A stretch of DNA of 64,000 nt from a bacterium 1xD42-87 (GTDB lineage Bacteria > Bacillota > Clostridia > Lachnospirales > Lachnospiraceae), in the NCBI GenBank assembly GCA_003611805.1, contig RAYM01000033.1:1-64000 (forward strand), given 5' to 3'. Shown here in pieces: positions 1 through 8,367 of the stretch. Position 1 is the first letter of the stretch, and every line of letters begins with the position of its first letter. A program made the position numbers and the translations under genes. The notes beneath the pieces were generated by a model. It was not told where the DNA came from. It saw only the letters and a program-made list of their open reading frames with translations, and searched no databases.

Positions 1-273
1 GCTCTGCATGTCGTTTTTGACGCCTTGGATTTCGTCCTTCATGCCTTGCATTTCGACCTTCATGTCCTGCATGTCGTCCTTCATGCCCTGCATTTCGTCT
101 TTCACGCCTTGGATTTCGTCTTTCACGCCTTGGATTTCGTCTTTGACGCCTTGGATTTCGGCCTTCATGCTCTGCATGTCGTCCCGCATTGGCTGCAGCT
201 TTTCATCCAGCTTGGCATCCAGTTTTTCGTCCAAAAGATCGGACATGGTCTGTAACAATTCTGCGTTTGTCAT
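1..273 (-). CDS. Coiled-coil protein of unknown function (3' end outside window)
   Basis: The gene starts at ATG 271-273 behind a strong AAGGAGGA site (279-286) and runs off the left edge, so only the first 91 residues are visible. After MTNAELLQTMSDLLDEKL the protein is built of seven-residue units such as EIQGVKD, EMQGMKD and DMQDMKV, a regular heptad pattern that predicts a long coiled coil. The DNA is correspondingly repetitive (21-bp units). Short proteins of this type with a variable number of heptads are common hypothetical proteins in Clostridia; no enzymatic motif is visible. Function unknown. Confidence 0.75.
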   Translation of the reverse strand, partial: MTNAELLQTMSDLLDEKLDAKLDEKLQPMRDDMQSMKAEIQGVKDEIQGVKDEIQGVKDEMQGMKDDMQDMKVEMQGMKDEIQGVKNDMQS

Positions 274-387
274 AAGTTTCCTCCTTATGTGCAACACAAT
301 TCTCTCCGTCATATCCATCCACACTCTATAAACAGAGTACCACGTCCCGAAAAATTTGTCCACCTGTTTTTGTGATTTTTATAAACG

Positions 388-1362
388 TTATTTCGTCAAT
401 CCCGCCAGTATCTCCCCCACATGATTCTGCAGAAAATTATCCTGTCTGCCGGATAGCCCCATCTCTTGTAACGTCTGCACAAGCACGTTGCAGACCGCCT
501 CGATCACCAGCACCCTGCCGTCGTCCGTATTCAGATGGTACAGGTAATCCGTGGGAGAAACGCCCTCCCATGCTGCCGCCGGGTCGGGAATCTGATAGAG
601 AAGCGCAAGCATGTCGCCGATCTCGCTGCCGACCGCAAGCTCCTTCATCCCCCGATGCATCCACTTGTAGAAGGGTGCATATTTCCTGTTCAGCAGATAA
701 ACGGTCTGCATCGCTTCCTTCACGAACTCCGTCAGTGCCAGTTCCGCCGCGACCCGCTCTCCCCGCTTCATGGCGCGGGCGTAATTGTACTGCCCTGCCT
801 GTGCCGCCCTCGCCAGGCTCTCCGCCAGTTTTTTCAGCCATACTTCCCGAGGATAATAGGCGAGAAGCCCGTCCCGCACCGCAGTGAATTTCCCGCAGGG
901 GTCCTCAAACACTATGCCGTCTGTCGCAGTGGCAAGGGCAGCCTCCGAAACTGCCGCCCATTCCTCCGGTGTCCCTGGCACACTGTCCCGCCCGAGAATT
1001 TCCAGATAAAAGTCCTCCATACAGAGCACACCCACGCGCCCTTTTCCCTGTTCCTCCTCCACACGCCCGGCATAACCCATAAATTCCTTCGGCAGAGCGT
1101 CATAAGCTGCCTGCATCTCTTTCCCACACTTTATGTAAACTTCTCTTGGCAGCCAAATGCAGAAAGAAGGACCATAATCATGGTCTGTCGAAATCTCATC
1201 ATCAAACCCAAGACACTCGGAGCCGTAGCCCACAAGCCCTGCGGCAGTCTGATCCGCGATATCGGGAAACTGTCCACGTATCATCCGCCTGCCGTATTCC
1301 TCATAATATTTTTCCGCTAATTCCAGCCCTTTCATACACGCCCCGCTCTTTTCTTCCATCAT
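388..1362 (-). CDS. DUF4037 domain-containing protein
   Basis: A 324-residue protein carrying the DUF4037 signature: GYGSECLGFDDEISTDHDYGPSF near residues 45-67, and KLAESLARAAQAGQYNYARA followed by AMKRGE in the C-terminal half. From the family, the N-terminal part resembles a nucleotidyltransferase fold (the acidic DDEISTDHD stretch would fit metal binding); the substrate is not known. The next upstream gene on the same strand encodes a TPR protein, a pairing that suggests one transcript. An alternative start at 1335 (MKGLELAEKYYEEYG) agrees better with where related proteins normally begin; neither start has a perfect ribosome site. Confidence 0.8.
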   Translation of the reverse strand: MMEEKSGACMKGLELAEKYYEEYGRRMIRGQFPDIADQTAAGLVGYGSECLGFDDEISTDHDYGPSFCIWLPREVYIKCGKEMQAAYDALPKEFMGYAGRVEEEQGKGRVGVLCMEDFYLEILGRDSVPGTPEEWAAVSEAALATATDGIVFEDPCGKFTAVRDGLLAYYPREVWLKKLAESLARAAQAGQYNYARAMKRGERVAAELALTEFVKEAMQTVYLLNRKYAPFYKWMHRGMKELAVGSEIGDMLALLYQIPDPAAAWEGVSPTDYLYHLNTDDGRVLVIEAVCNVLVQTLQEMGLSGRQDNFLQNHVGEILAGLTK

Positions 1363-1532
1363 TCTTTCCGCATTTTCTACCGTTTTATCAATCTAGCTGA
1401 CCGGCAATACTTCTCACTGGCTTTCCCGCCGCTATCCATCAGTCAGCGCCGACTTCTTCCCGGCTTAATGCCAACACTGTCAATTTTTCTCTCCTTGCCG
1501 TCATATCATTTCTCTGCAGACAGACTTAGCAC

Positions 1533-2390
1533 TCACTGCAGCCGCTCCATCACTTCCCGCGCCTTTTGGGCGTAATTCTTCTGCCTTTCCTCATCTCCCA
1601 TGCTCCCGCACACCGCCGCGCAGTTCTCACAGAGGATGCCGTAGCTCATGTTTTCCCCATAGTGCCGCTTCACATCTTCCAGCGCGCGCTCGTAATAAGA
1701 CAGGGATTCCTCATATTTTCCGTCCCGGAAACATGCCTCTCCCATACCTGCGAGAGCGCCGCTGTAATGTTCATTGATATTGTCCCCATCCTGCTCAAAG
1801 AGCGCAATCGCTCTTGTAAGACACTTCTTTGCCTCCTCGTTTTCGGAAAGCTTAAAATGAACCATCGCCAGATTAGTGAGAGTGGTTGCCATCTGCGCCT
1901 CATTGCCCTCCTGCTTCTCTATGATGGCGAGCGCCTTTTTCGCGCTCTGTGCCGCCTCTCCGTTCTCGCCTGCCTTTTCCAGCATAATGCTCATGTTGTT
2001 GTAAAGGCTCGCCCATCGATAATCCCCCGCCGGCAACAGTCTTTCGTAAATCTGCATCGCCTGTCTGTAAAGCCGCAGCGCCTGCGCGTAATCCCCCGCC
2101 GCGCTGTAGGCGGTCGCCGCGTTTAGCAGCGTGGTGGCAAAATGCTCCGTGTCCTCCAGCTTTAACTCCTCCATCAGAAGAAGCACATCCTCCGAAGCTG
2201 CGTAAGCCTTCTGAAATGCCGAAACGCTCCGGTAAAAACCGATCATCTCATTGCAGATGGAAATATAGGCGGCATAATCCTCTTCCTCCTTCGCCTGCTC
2301 CAGGGAAGCTGTCAGAAACCCGTCGATCTTCTCCACTTCATTTTTGTCAAAATAAGAATCCAGCTCCTCAAAAAACGCGTCAATGTTCAT
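1533..2390 (-). CDS. Tetratricopeptide repeat protein
   Basis: The start MNIDAFFEEL at 2390 is preferred over an upstream in-frame start because AAGGAGCGAGG precedes it and the extra residues are arginine-rich and unlike the family. The 285-residue protein is almost wholly helical TPR units of about 40 residues; clear A/B helix pairs are TTLLNAATAYSAAGDYAQAL, ASLYNNMSIMLEKAGENGEA, TTLTNLAMVHFKLSENEEA and YSGALAGMGEACFRDGKYEE. The pattern resembles TPR_12/kinesin-light-chain repeats. There is no signal peptide, so a cytosolic scaffold is likely. It lies 170 bp upstream of the DUF4037 gene. Confidence 0.85.
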   Translation of the reverse strand: MNIDAFFEELDSYFDKNEVEKIDGFLTASLEQAKEEEDYAAYISICNEMIGFYRSVSAFQKAYAASEDVLLLMEELKLEDTEHFATTLLNAATAYSAAGDYAQALRLYRQAMQIYERLLPAGDYRWASLYNNMSIMLEKAGENGEAAQSAKKALAIIEKQEGNEAQMATTLTNLAMVHFKLSENEEAKKCLTRAIALFEQDGDNINEHYSGALAGMGEACFRDGKYEESLSYYERALEDVKRHYGENMSYGILCENCAAVCGSMGDEERQKNYAQKAREVMERLQ

Positions 2391-2477
2391 AACAATCCTC
2401 GCTCCTTCTCTTATTATTCCCATAGCAGCCGCATACCGTCTCAGCGGGCAGCGTGCCACAAATCAGCCAACACACCC

Positions 2478-3845
2478 TTACAAGGCATTCTTTCCTTCCA
2501 TCCGCGCGATAATCCTCTTCTGCTTATAAAAATAGTAACCGCTCACCAGCACGGCGCACACAATCCAGCTGATGGGATAACACGCCACAATCCGCTTCAA
2601 ACCCTGCCCCGGCGTAATCAGGCTCACCCATATTATCCGATACACACATACCCCGAGTACGGAAATCACAGTGGTCACAAAGGTATACCCCTGCGCCCGA
2701 AGCGACCCGGAAAAAATTTCTATAAACACGAACATCACAAAAAACGGCGCTATATTGTACATCATGGTCATTCCGATTTCCACCACCGCCGCGTCACCCG
2801 TAAAGATACCGAGAAGGAAACGCCCCGCCGTCATCAGAACTGCCGTCAGGCATACCGCCGTGCCCACCGCCATTCCCAAGCAAACCCTTGTACCCTTCTT
2901 CACGCGCTCCCACTTGCCGGCGCCGAAATTCTGCCCGACAAAAGTGGTGAGGGCGATGCCGAAGGAGGAATTGATCATCCAGAATACGCTGTCAATCTTG
3001 CCGTAAGCTGTCCATGCCGCCATGGTGTCCACACCGAGCAGATTGAGAGCCGCCTGCACGATCATATTGGAAATGCTGTACATGGAGGCCTGCAGCCCGG
3101 AAGGAAACCCGATCTGCAGCATGTTGACAAGCACTTCCCGGTGAATCCGTATCTTCCGAAAAGACAGCGTCATACAGTCTACTTTATGCATCAACGTCCA
3201 AGTCACCATACCTGCGCTGATCGCCTGCGAAACGAGAGTCGCCACCGCCACGCCAAGCACTCCCAGCCCGCAGTAAAGCACGAGAATCAGATCCAGCACA
3301 ATATTTACCATACAGCAGACCACCAGATAATACAACGGTCTCTTGGAGTCCCCGATGGCGCGCAGCACCGCCGCTCCCATATTATAGATAAACACAAAGA
3401 CAAGGCCGGAAAAATAGATTCTGATGTAAAGCGTGGACATTGCCATCAGTTCAACCGGCGTATTCATGGCGCGCAAAATAGCCGGCGCCGCCGCTACGCC
3501 TAAGATACCAAGCCCGATCCCGCCTAAAATGCCAAAAGCATAGGAAGTATGCAGCGCCTCCTCCATCCTCTGCCTGTGGGAAGCCCCGTATGCCTGTGAA
3601 ATCAGCACCGTGCCTCCGGCTGTCAGACCTGTAAAAAAGCCGACCACCATGTTGATAATCTGGGACGAAGAACCGCCCACACTGGACAGCGCTTCCTTTC
3701 CGGCAAACTGTCCCACGATTACCGTATCCACCGTATTGTATAGCTGCTGAAAGAAAGTGCCGATCAGAATCGGGAAAAAAAAGAACAATAGCTGCTTCCA
3801 GATCACTCCCTCCAGTATGCCGTTTTGCTGTTCCCTCGTCTCCAT
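2478..3845 (-). CDS. MATE family efflux transporter
   Basis: A 455-residue polytopic membrane protein with the MATE layout: two halves of about six helices. The N-terminal LFFFFPILIGTFFQQLYNTVDTVIVGQFAGKEALSSVG is the typical first-helix and loop motif, and FFTGLTAGGTVLISQAYGA the second. Members exchange Na+ or H+ for cationic drugs or metabolites at the cytoplasmic membrane. Length is normal for the DinF/NorM-like bacterial group. The start has GAGGATAAACCC ahead of the ATG. Substrate cannot be predicted. Confidence 0.92.
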   Translation of the reverse strand: METREQQNGILEGVIWKQLLFFFFPILIGTFFQQLYNTVDTVIVGQFAGKEALSSVGGSSSQIINMVVGFFTGLTAGGTVLISQAYGASHRQRMEEALHTSYAFGILGGIGLGILGVAAAPAILRAMNTPVELMAMSTLYIRIYFSGLVFVFIYNMGAAVLRAIGDSKRPLYYLVVCCMVNIVLDLILVLYCGLGVLGVAVATLVSQAISAGMVTWTLMHKVDCMTLSFRKIRIHREVLVNMLQIGFPSGLQASMYSISNMIVQAALNLLGVDTMAAWTAYGKIDSVFWMINSSFGIALTTFVGQNFGAGKWERVKKGTRVCLGMAVGTAVCLTAVLMTAGRFLLGIFTGDAAVVEIGMTMMYNIAPFFVMFVFIEIFSGSLRAQGYTFVTTVISVLGVCVYRIIWVSLITPGQGLKRIVACYPISWIVCAVLVSGYYFYKQKRIIARMEGKNAL

Positions 3846-3932
3846 GGGTTTATCCTCAATCCGTAAAATTTATCTTTCCCATACCGCCGCTTGCGATGAT
3901 GGCAGCGACTGCTCTGATTGTTGTCACAACTG

Positions 3933-4988
3933 CTAATAGCGTCCGTTAAAAATCTGCGTAATCGGGGAATCCTCCGTCAAAATCACGGTTTTGTTGTCTC
4001 CCACCACGCTCTCCTTCAACGCGTCAAGCGCGCGCACGAAAGAATAGAAATCCGTCTTCTCCGGGTCTGCGTAGGCGCCCGACAAAATCCGCATGTACTC
4101 CGCCTCTCCCTCCGCGATTGTCGCCTCCGCCTTTGCCTGTGCGTCGGAGAGCATGATGGAAACCTCTTTGTCCGTCGTGTTCTCAATCATTTTCGCCTCG
4201 GATTTTCCTTCCGCCGTGTACTGTGCCGCGATGTTGCCGCGCTCGGAAATCATGCGGGTATAGACCGCCTGTTTGTTGTCGTCCGGCAGATCCAGCTTTT
4301 TCACCTCAACCGCCACCAGCTCGATGCCGTACTGGTCCTCCACATGGTTGATCTGCCCCATCACTTCTTCGGTCAGGGAAGTAATCTCTATCACTTCTTC
4401 CTTCCCCTCGGACAGATCCAGATCGTTCCCGGTAAGTTCCGTTCCCTCATCGTCAACAGTGATCGTCATCTTTCCGTCCCGGCTTCTGATCACCTCGTCC
4501 TGCTTCATGTTGGAGATGGTATTTTTCGTGGCATTGTAGACGATCGCGTCAATACGCCCCTCCGCGTTCTGCACGGAGCAGCTCAACGTCTGGGCAAACC
4601 GCAGGGGATCCGTCACGCGCCAGAGCACATAGCTGTCCACGATCATCGTTTTCTTGTCGGAAGTAATGACGTCCGACGCCGGCAGGTCATAGATCAAAAG
4701 CTCCTTCGGCACGGTGTCAACGGACTCCACAAAGGGCAGTTTAAAGCTTAAGCCCGGCACGGACACCACCCTGTCCACACGTCCGAACTGCCGGATCAGC
4801 TTAAACTGGTTCTGCTTTGTCACCACCATACAGTTGACAAGCAGGAATGCCGCTATCACGACGAACGCCCCCAAAAGGATGCCGAATTTCTTCCCGCCTT
4901 TTCCGGCTTTCTTTTCCTTTTTCTTCGTGCCGTCTGAGTTATATCGTTCAAAATTTTGTACATTCGAATTTTGTGTAAAATCAGCCAT
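3933..4988 (-). CDS. hflC: HflC-like SPFH/Band-7 membrane protease modulator
   Basis: The start MADFTQNSNVQ at 4988 is chosen because GGAGGAAACC lies directly ahead; a start 12 bases upstream has no ribosome site. Residues about 32-55 form one membrane segment (FGILLGAFVVIAAFLLVNC). The Band-7 domain follows: QFGRVDRVVSVPGLSFKLPFVESV, then YDLPASDVITSDKKTMIVDSYVLWRVTDP. An alanine/glutamate-rich helix (AQAKAEATIAEGEAEYMRI) forms the coiled part. With HflK such proteins form a large membrane cage around FtsH and moderate its proteolysis. An insertion near residues 165-200 rich in Asp/Glu is unusual for HflC. Confidence 0.88.
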   Translation of the reverse strand: MADFTQNSNVQNFERYNSDGTKKKEKKAGKGGKKFGILLGAFVVIAAFLLVNCMVVTKQNQFKLIRQFGRVDRVVSVPGLSFKLPFVESVDTVPKELLIYDLPASDVITSDKKTMIVDSYVLWRVTDPLRFAQTLSCSVQNAEGRIDAIVYNATKNTISNMKQDEVIRSRDGKMTITVDDEGTELTGNDLDLSEGKEEVIEITSLTEEVMGQINHVEDQYGIELVAVEVKKLDLPDDNKQAVYTRMISERGNIAAQYTAEGKSEAKMIENTTDKEVSIMLSDAQAKAEATIAEGEAEYMRILSGAYADPEKTDFYSFVRALDALKESVVGDNKTVILTEDSPITQIFNGRY

Positions 4989-5031
4989 GGTTTCCTCCAT
5001 TCCGAAGCGTTAAGCTCTTATTACTCAATCT

Positions 5032-6045
5032 TTACTCATCCTGCGTCCCATCTTCCGGCGCATTGTCGGTTCCCGAAATATCGGAAGCCTCCTGTGTCAC
5101 AAAGCTGTCAAGGGGCAGCATGGTCGTCGTCTTTCCGCCCTCTCCCTCGATCACTACCTTCACATCCGGGAGCACGTCCTCGATTGCCTCATAGAACATA
5201 CGCTTCTTCGTCACCTCAGGGTACTTGGCGTACTCCTGGTACATGGAATTAAAACGCGCCGCCTGTCCGTTTGCCTCGTTGATGCGCTCCTGCTTCTTTG
5301 CCTCCGCGTCCTGCAGAATCTTGTCGGACTCCGCCTCCGCGTTCGGAATCTGCTCGTTCCTATATTTATTGGCGTTATTGAGCGCCGTCTCCTTGCCCTG
5401 TTTTGCCGTCTCCACTTCCTTGAAGGCGTTCTCCACCTCGGCTGTGGGAGGCGTCGCGTCCTGAATCGTGATGTTGACAAGCTGAATGCCGATATCGTAA
5501 GCTTCCAGCTTATCCAGAATCATCTGTTTGATGTTGGACTGAATCTCATTTTTCCCCGTGGTAAGCACACTGTCCACGCTGTAGGAACCGATCGTCGTCC
5601 GAATGCAGTTCTGGGCAATATTTTTCAGGATCAGCGCCGGATTCTCTGAGGCATAAAGTGCCTTGACCGGATCAGTCACCCTATACTCCGCGTAGAAATC
5701 CACATAGATGAAATTGTAGTCGGACGTAATCATCAGCGCATCCTCAATCTCGTCGTTCGTCGGATCGTCATCCGTCCCGTCCCGGTATCCGATATTGAAC
5801 CCCTGAATCGTCGTATTCACTTTTGTCACTGTCTGGATAAAGGGAATTTTGAAGTGAAGCCCAGGCGTGGTGACCGCCTTTGGCGAACCGAAAGTGCAGA
5901 CCACAGCCTGTTCTTCCTCCTGAATCGAATAGTAAGAATTACCGGCAAGTACGGCAAGTACAACGAGCGCCAGCACAATCTTTGCGGCTGCCGCCCCCTT
6001 TCCTTTTGGAATGCCCGTATTGATTTCGCGTTTTTTTCCAAACAT
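5032..6045 (-). CDS. hflK: HflK-like SPFH/Band-7 membrane protease modulator
   Basis: A 337-residue partner of the adjacent HflC. A short basic N-terminus is followed by one membrane helix (KIVLALVVLAVLAGNSYYSI), then EEEQAVVCTFGSPKAVTTPGLHFKIPFIQ, the Band-7 opening. Later blocks YAEYRVTDPVKALYASENP and DATPPTAEVENAFKEVETAKQ are characteristic of HflK, as is the coiled segment NAEAESDKILQDAEAKKQERI. The tail is acidic and disordered. The gene is 43 bp upstream of hflC on the same strand, so the two are almost certainly cotranscribed and assemble together. Confidence 0.88.
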   Translation of the reverse strand: MFGKKREINTGIPKGKGAAAAKIVLALVVLAVLAGNSYYSIQEEEQAVVCTFGSPKAVTTPGLHFKIPFIQTVTKVNTTIQGFNIGYRDGTDDDPTNDEIEDALMITSDYNFIYVDFYAEYRVTDPVKALYASENPALILKNIAQNCIRTTIGSYSVDSVLTTGKNEIQSNIKQMILDKLEAYDIGIQLVNITIQDATPPTAEVENAFKEVETAKQGKETALNNANKYRNEQIPNAEAESDKILQDAEAKKQERINEANGQAARFNSMYQEYAKYPEVTKKRMFYEAIEDVLPDVKVVIEGEGGKTTTMLPLDSFVTQEASDISGTDNAPEDGTQDE

Positions 6046-6165
6046 ACTTTATATCAGTCCTTTCCTAATCGCTTGTTTTTCTTTCGCATCTGGTATATTA
6101 TATCATGTTGAGACGAAATAAATATGAAAACTTTAGAAAATATTTAAGAAGAAAGGCGGCGGCTT

Positions 6166-6903
6166 ATGAGAATCATCTTTATCAGACACGGAGATCCCGA
6201 CTATGTGAACGACTCCCTGACGGAGAAAGGCGTCCGTGAGGCGGAGCTTCTGGCGAAACGGGTGGCAAAATGGGAAAATATTACACAGTTTTACTGCTCC
6301 CCCTTGGGACGGGCGAAAAAAACCGCCTCCTACTCTCTGGAAGCGGTCGGGCGCGAAGCGATTACCTATGAATGGATGAAAGAATTTTCCTATTTTATCG
6401 ACGATCCCGTGACGGGACGCCACGGCGTGCCATGGGATCTCATGCCAGCGTACTGGACAGAAATTCCCGAAATGTACGACCGGGAAGGCTGGAAAAGCAC
6501 GGAGCTCTACCGCTCCAATGAAACGCTGCTCCCCGCCTATAAAGAGGTCTGTGAAGGGCTGGACGGGCTCCTGTCCTCCTACGGCTACACACGGCACCAC
6601 AACTACTATCTCACAGATCACACAAAAAAAGATGACGGCACAGACAGAGAAGATACCATCGTGATCTTCTGCCATCTGGGCGTCATCTGTATGATGTTAA
6701 GCCACCTTCTTGGGATATCCCCGGTTCCCCTGTTGCACGGCTTCTTCCTTGCGCCCACGTCCGTCACTGTTCTGGCAAGCGAGGAGCGCATGGAAAACAA
6801 TGCCATTTTCCGCGTACAGGTGATGGGTGACGCGACCCATCTGCTTACCGGCGGGGAACCGATTTCCCACGCCGGTTATTTCACAGAGCCATTCCAGGGA
6901 TAA
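6166..6903 (+). CDS. Histidine phosphatase superfamily protein
   Basis: A 245-residue cytosolic protein opening with MRIIFIRHGDPDY, the RHG motif whose histidine is phosphorylated in this superfamily. SPLGRAKKTA supplies the second arginine and the C-terminal FCHLGVICMML the second catalytic histidine. The middle (MKEFSYFIDDPVTGRHGVPWDLMPAYW) is a longer lid than in phosphoglycerate mutases, so a small-molecule phosphatase is more likely. It is transcribed divergently from hflK and convergently with the DUF1189 gene. The ribosome site is AAAGGCGGCGG. Confidence 0.88.
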   Translation: MRIIFIRHGDPDYVNDSLTEKGVREAELLAKRVAKWENITQFYCSPLGRAKKTASYSLEAVGREAITYEWMKEFSYFIDDPVTGRHGVPWDLMPAYWTEIPEMYDREGWKSTELYRSNETLLPAYKEVCEGLDGLLSSYGYTRHHNYYLTDHTKKDDGTDREDTIVIFCHLGVICMMLSHLLGISPVPLLHGFFLAPTSVTVLASEERMENNAIFRVQVMGDATHLLTGGEPISHAGYFTEPFQG

Positions 6904-6978
6904 AGTCCGCGGACGGGGATCCTCATTTCCCCATGCATATCACCGCAGCGGACTGCTCCGGCATGAAAGCCGGCAAAA
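6904..6978. repeat. Paired hairpins between convergent genes
   Basis: AGTCCGC (6904-6910) can pair with GCGGACT about 45 bases later, enclosing GGGGA/TCCCC. A second hairpin CCGGC-ATGAAA-GCCGG follows. No long T tract flanks either. The position between two stop codons suggests transcript-end structures serving both genes. The layout (closing stem, inner hairpin, neighbouring hairpin) resembles the GAGAATGCC repeats elsewhere in the window but shares no sequence with them. Confidence 0.4.
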
Positions 6979-8211
6979 TTACCGCCACCCCTGCCCTGCC
7001 ATGGGCGCGGGGGTCGGACGGTTATCCGGCAGTTTCATAATGGCAACGCCCATAAACACGGTCGTAACCGCAACTCTGAACAGGAAAGGCACTGAAAGAT
7101 ACACAACAGGTATCAAATCAAGGAACGTTGCTATCACAAACATCAGCACCTTCGCATATACCGCCGTCTTGAACAGCGCTTCTGCCGGCACCTGCTTGTT
7201 CATCACGGAGGCGATGATCATCGCAAACAGCATATAAACCGCCGCGCACAGGAAATACCAGAGAATTCTCCACAAAAAGTACACAATATACAGCAAAAAG
7301 ATGACCACCCTCATAAACGGCACCAGTTCCGTTGCAATCCACTCCCTGCTGAGTGCAAAGCTACTCCCCAAATCGCTGAAGTCAAGCTGCTGGTACTCAC
7401 CGTTCTGCAGGATGGAAATGCGTTCCCGTCCCACCAGCATCACATCCTGATAGCCTGCATCAGCAATCTCATCCGCGTCGTCATAGGAAAAACTGTCGAT
7501 ATCTTCCGTCATGTACACAAACACACTGCCCTCATCAAACAGAAAATCTTCCGCCATGTACAGTCGTCCGTCAGCCAGCTTAAATTCCGGCAGTTCTGCC
7601 GCGATCTCCTCCATATCTATGGATGAAAAGGAAACCATCAGCGAACCAAAGGAAAGCAGTGTGGCAATAAACACCAGAAGCGTCACAAAACCGATCATAC
7701 TCCCGACTTTCACTTTCGTCAGCCTGCTATAAAGCGGCGGCACAAAGGAATAGGCGAACTGTTTGAAGATATTGGGCGCTTTCTGTGATCCGGCGTCATC
7801 GCCGTAATTCCCGTAACCGTTGCCGCCATAGCCGTTTCCCTGTTGGCTGTAAGTTCCCTGCTGATAGGCGTTGCCCTGCTGGTGCGCATTTCCCTGCTGA
7901 TACGCGCCGCCCTGTTGGTACGCATTACCCTGCTGATACGCGCCGCCCTGTTGGTACGCATTACCCTGCTGATAAGCGCTGCCCTGTTGGTACGCATTAC
8001 CCTGCTGATACGCGCTGCCCTGTTGGTACGTATTTCCCTGCTGATACGCGCTGCCCTGTTGGTACGCATTTCCCTGCTGATACGCGCTGCCCTGTTGGTA
8101 CGCATTCCCTTGCTGGTAGGCATTGCCCTGTTGGTACACATTCCCTTGCTGGTAGACATTGCCCTGTTGATTCGCACCGGTACCTGTCTGCTGATTCAAT
8201 TGATTATCCAT
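6979..8211 (-). CDS. DUF1189 family membrane protein with QQG-repeat N-terminus
   Basis: The start MDNQLNQQ at 8211 is set by GGAGGCAAAT. Residues about 14-121 are 18 tandem six-residue units of the form YQQG(N/S/G)(A/V/T), followed by a Gly/Asn/Tyr-rich stretch; this low-complexity tail is probably disordered and cytosolic. The rest is the DUF1189 domain: NIFKQFAYSFVPPLYSRL, a first membrane helix, an extracytoplasmic Asp/Glu-rich part, and three or four C-terminal helices ending IMKLPDNRP. The family is membrane-bound and of unknown role. The coding repeat is an exact 18-bp period and should vary in copy number between strains. Confidence 0.85.
   Translation of the reverse strand: MDNQLNQQTGTGANQQGNVYQQGNVYQQGNAYQQGNAYQQGSAYQQGNAYQQGSAYQQGNTYQQGSAYQQGNAYQQGSAYQQGNAYQQGGAYQQGNAYQQGGAYQQGNAHQQGNAYQQGTYSQQGNGYGGNGYGNYGDDAGSQKAPNIFKQFAYSFVPPLYSRLTKVKVGSMIGFVTLLVFIATLLSFGSLMVSFSSIDMEEIAAELPEFKLADGRLYMAEDFLFDEGSVFVYMTEDIDSFSYDDADEIADAGYQDVMLVGRERISILQNGEYQQLDFSDLGSSFALSREWIATELVPFMRVVIFLLYIVYFLWRILWYFLCAAVYMLFAMIIASVMNKQVPAEALFKTAVYAKVLMFVIATFLDLIPVVYLSVPFLFRVAVTTVFMGVAIMKLPDNRPTPAPMAGQGWR
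7849..8172 (-). repeat. 18-bp coding tandem repeat (18 units)
   Basis: Eighteen consecutive 18-bp units inside the DUF1189 gene, each encoding YQQGNA or a close variant; units alternate mostly between NA and SA/GA forms. The period is a multiple of three, so gain or loss of units keeps the frame. The alternation of two unit types suggests expansion in 36-bp steps. Confidence 0.95.
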
Positions 8212-8232
8212 ATTTGCCTCCATGGGTCAGGC

Positions 8233-8293
8233 GAACATGCTTGCATGTTCATTTGACTCTCAAATCAAGGTTGAAAGATTTTCTTTCAACCTT
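8233..8293. terminator. Three consecutive perfect hairpins between trpS and the DUF1189 gene
   Basis: GAACATGC-TT-GCATGTTC (8233-8250), ATTTGA-CTC-TCAAAT (8251-8265) and a 12-bp stem AAGGTTGAAAGA-TTT-TCTTTCAACCTT (8267-8293) follow each other with almost no spacing. The gene upstream on the minus strand is trpS, the one downstream is DUF1189. There is no U-tract on either strand, so simple intrinsic termination is uncertain; transcript-end stabilisation is an alternative. Confidence 0.5.
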
Positions 8294-8310
8294 TCCCTTC
8301 CGGCTCTCTT

Positions 8311-8367
8311 TGCCTGTCGGATTACTGTTTACCTTGCCTGTCGGATTACTGTTTACCTTGTCTGTCA
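8311..8367. repeat. 24-bp tandem repeat touching the 3' end of trpS
   Basis: Two exact copies of a 24-bp unit beginning TGCCTGTCGGATTACTG (8311-8334 and 8335-8358) are followed by a partial degenerate third copy that runs into the trpS stop codon. The unit has no dyad symmetry and no spacer, so it is not a CRISPR array. Confidence 0.8.

Noticed and set aside
3918..4751. 277-codon plus-strand frame opposite hflC
   Set aside because: The opposite strand encodes an evident Band-7 protein; this frame is an antisense artefact.
7849..8367. CRISPR-like regular repeats
   Set aside because: The 18-bp units are contiguous and coding, and the 24-bp units are contiguous with no spacers; no cas genes are present.
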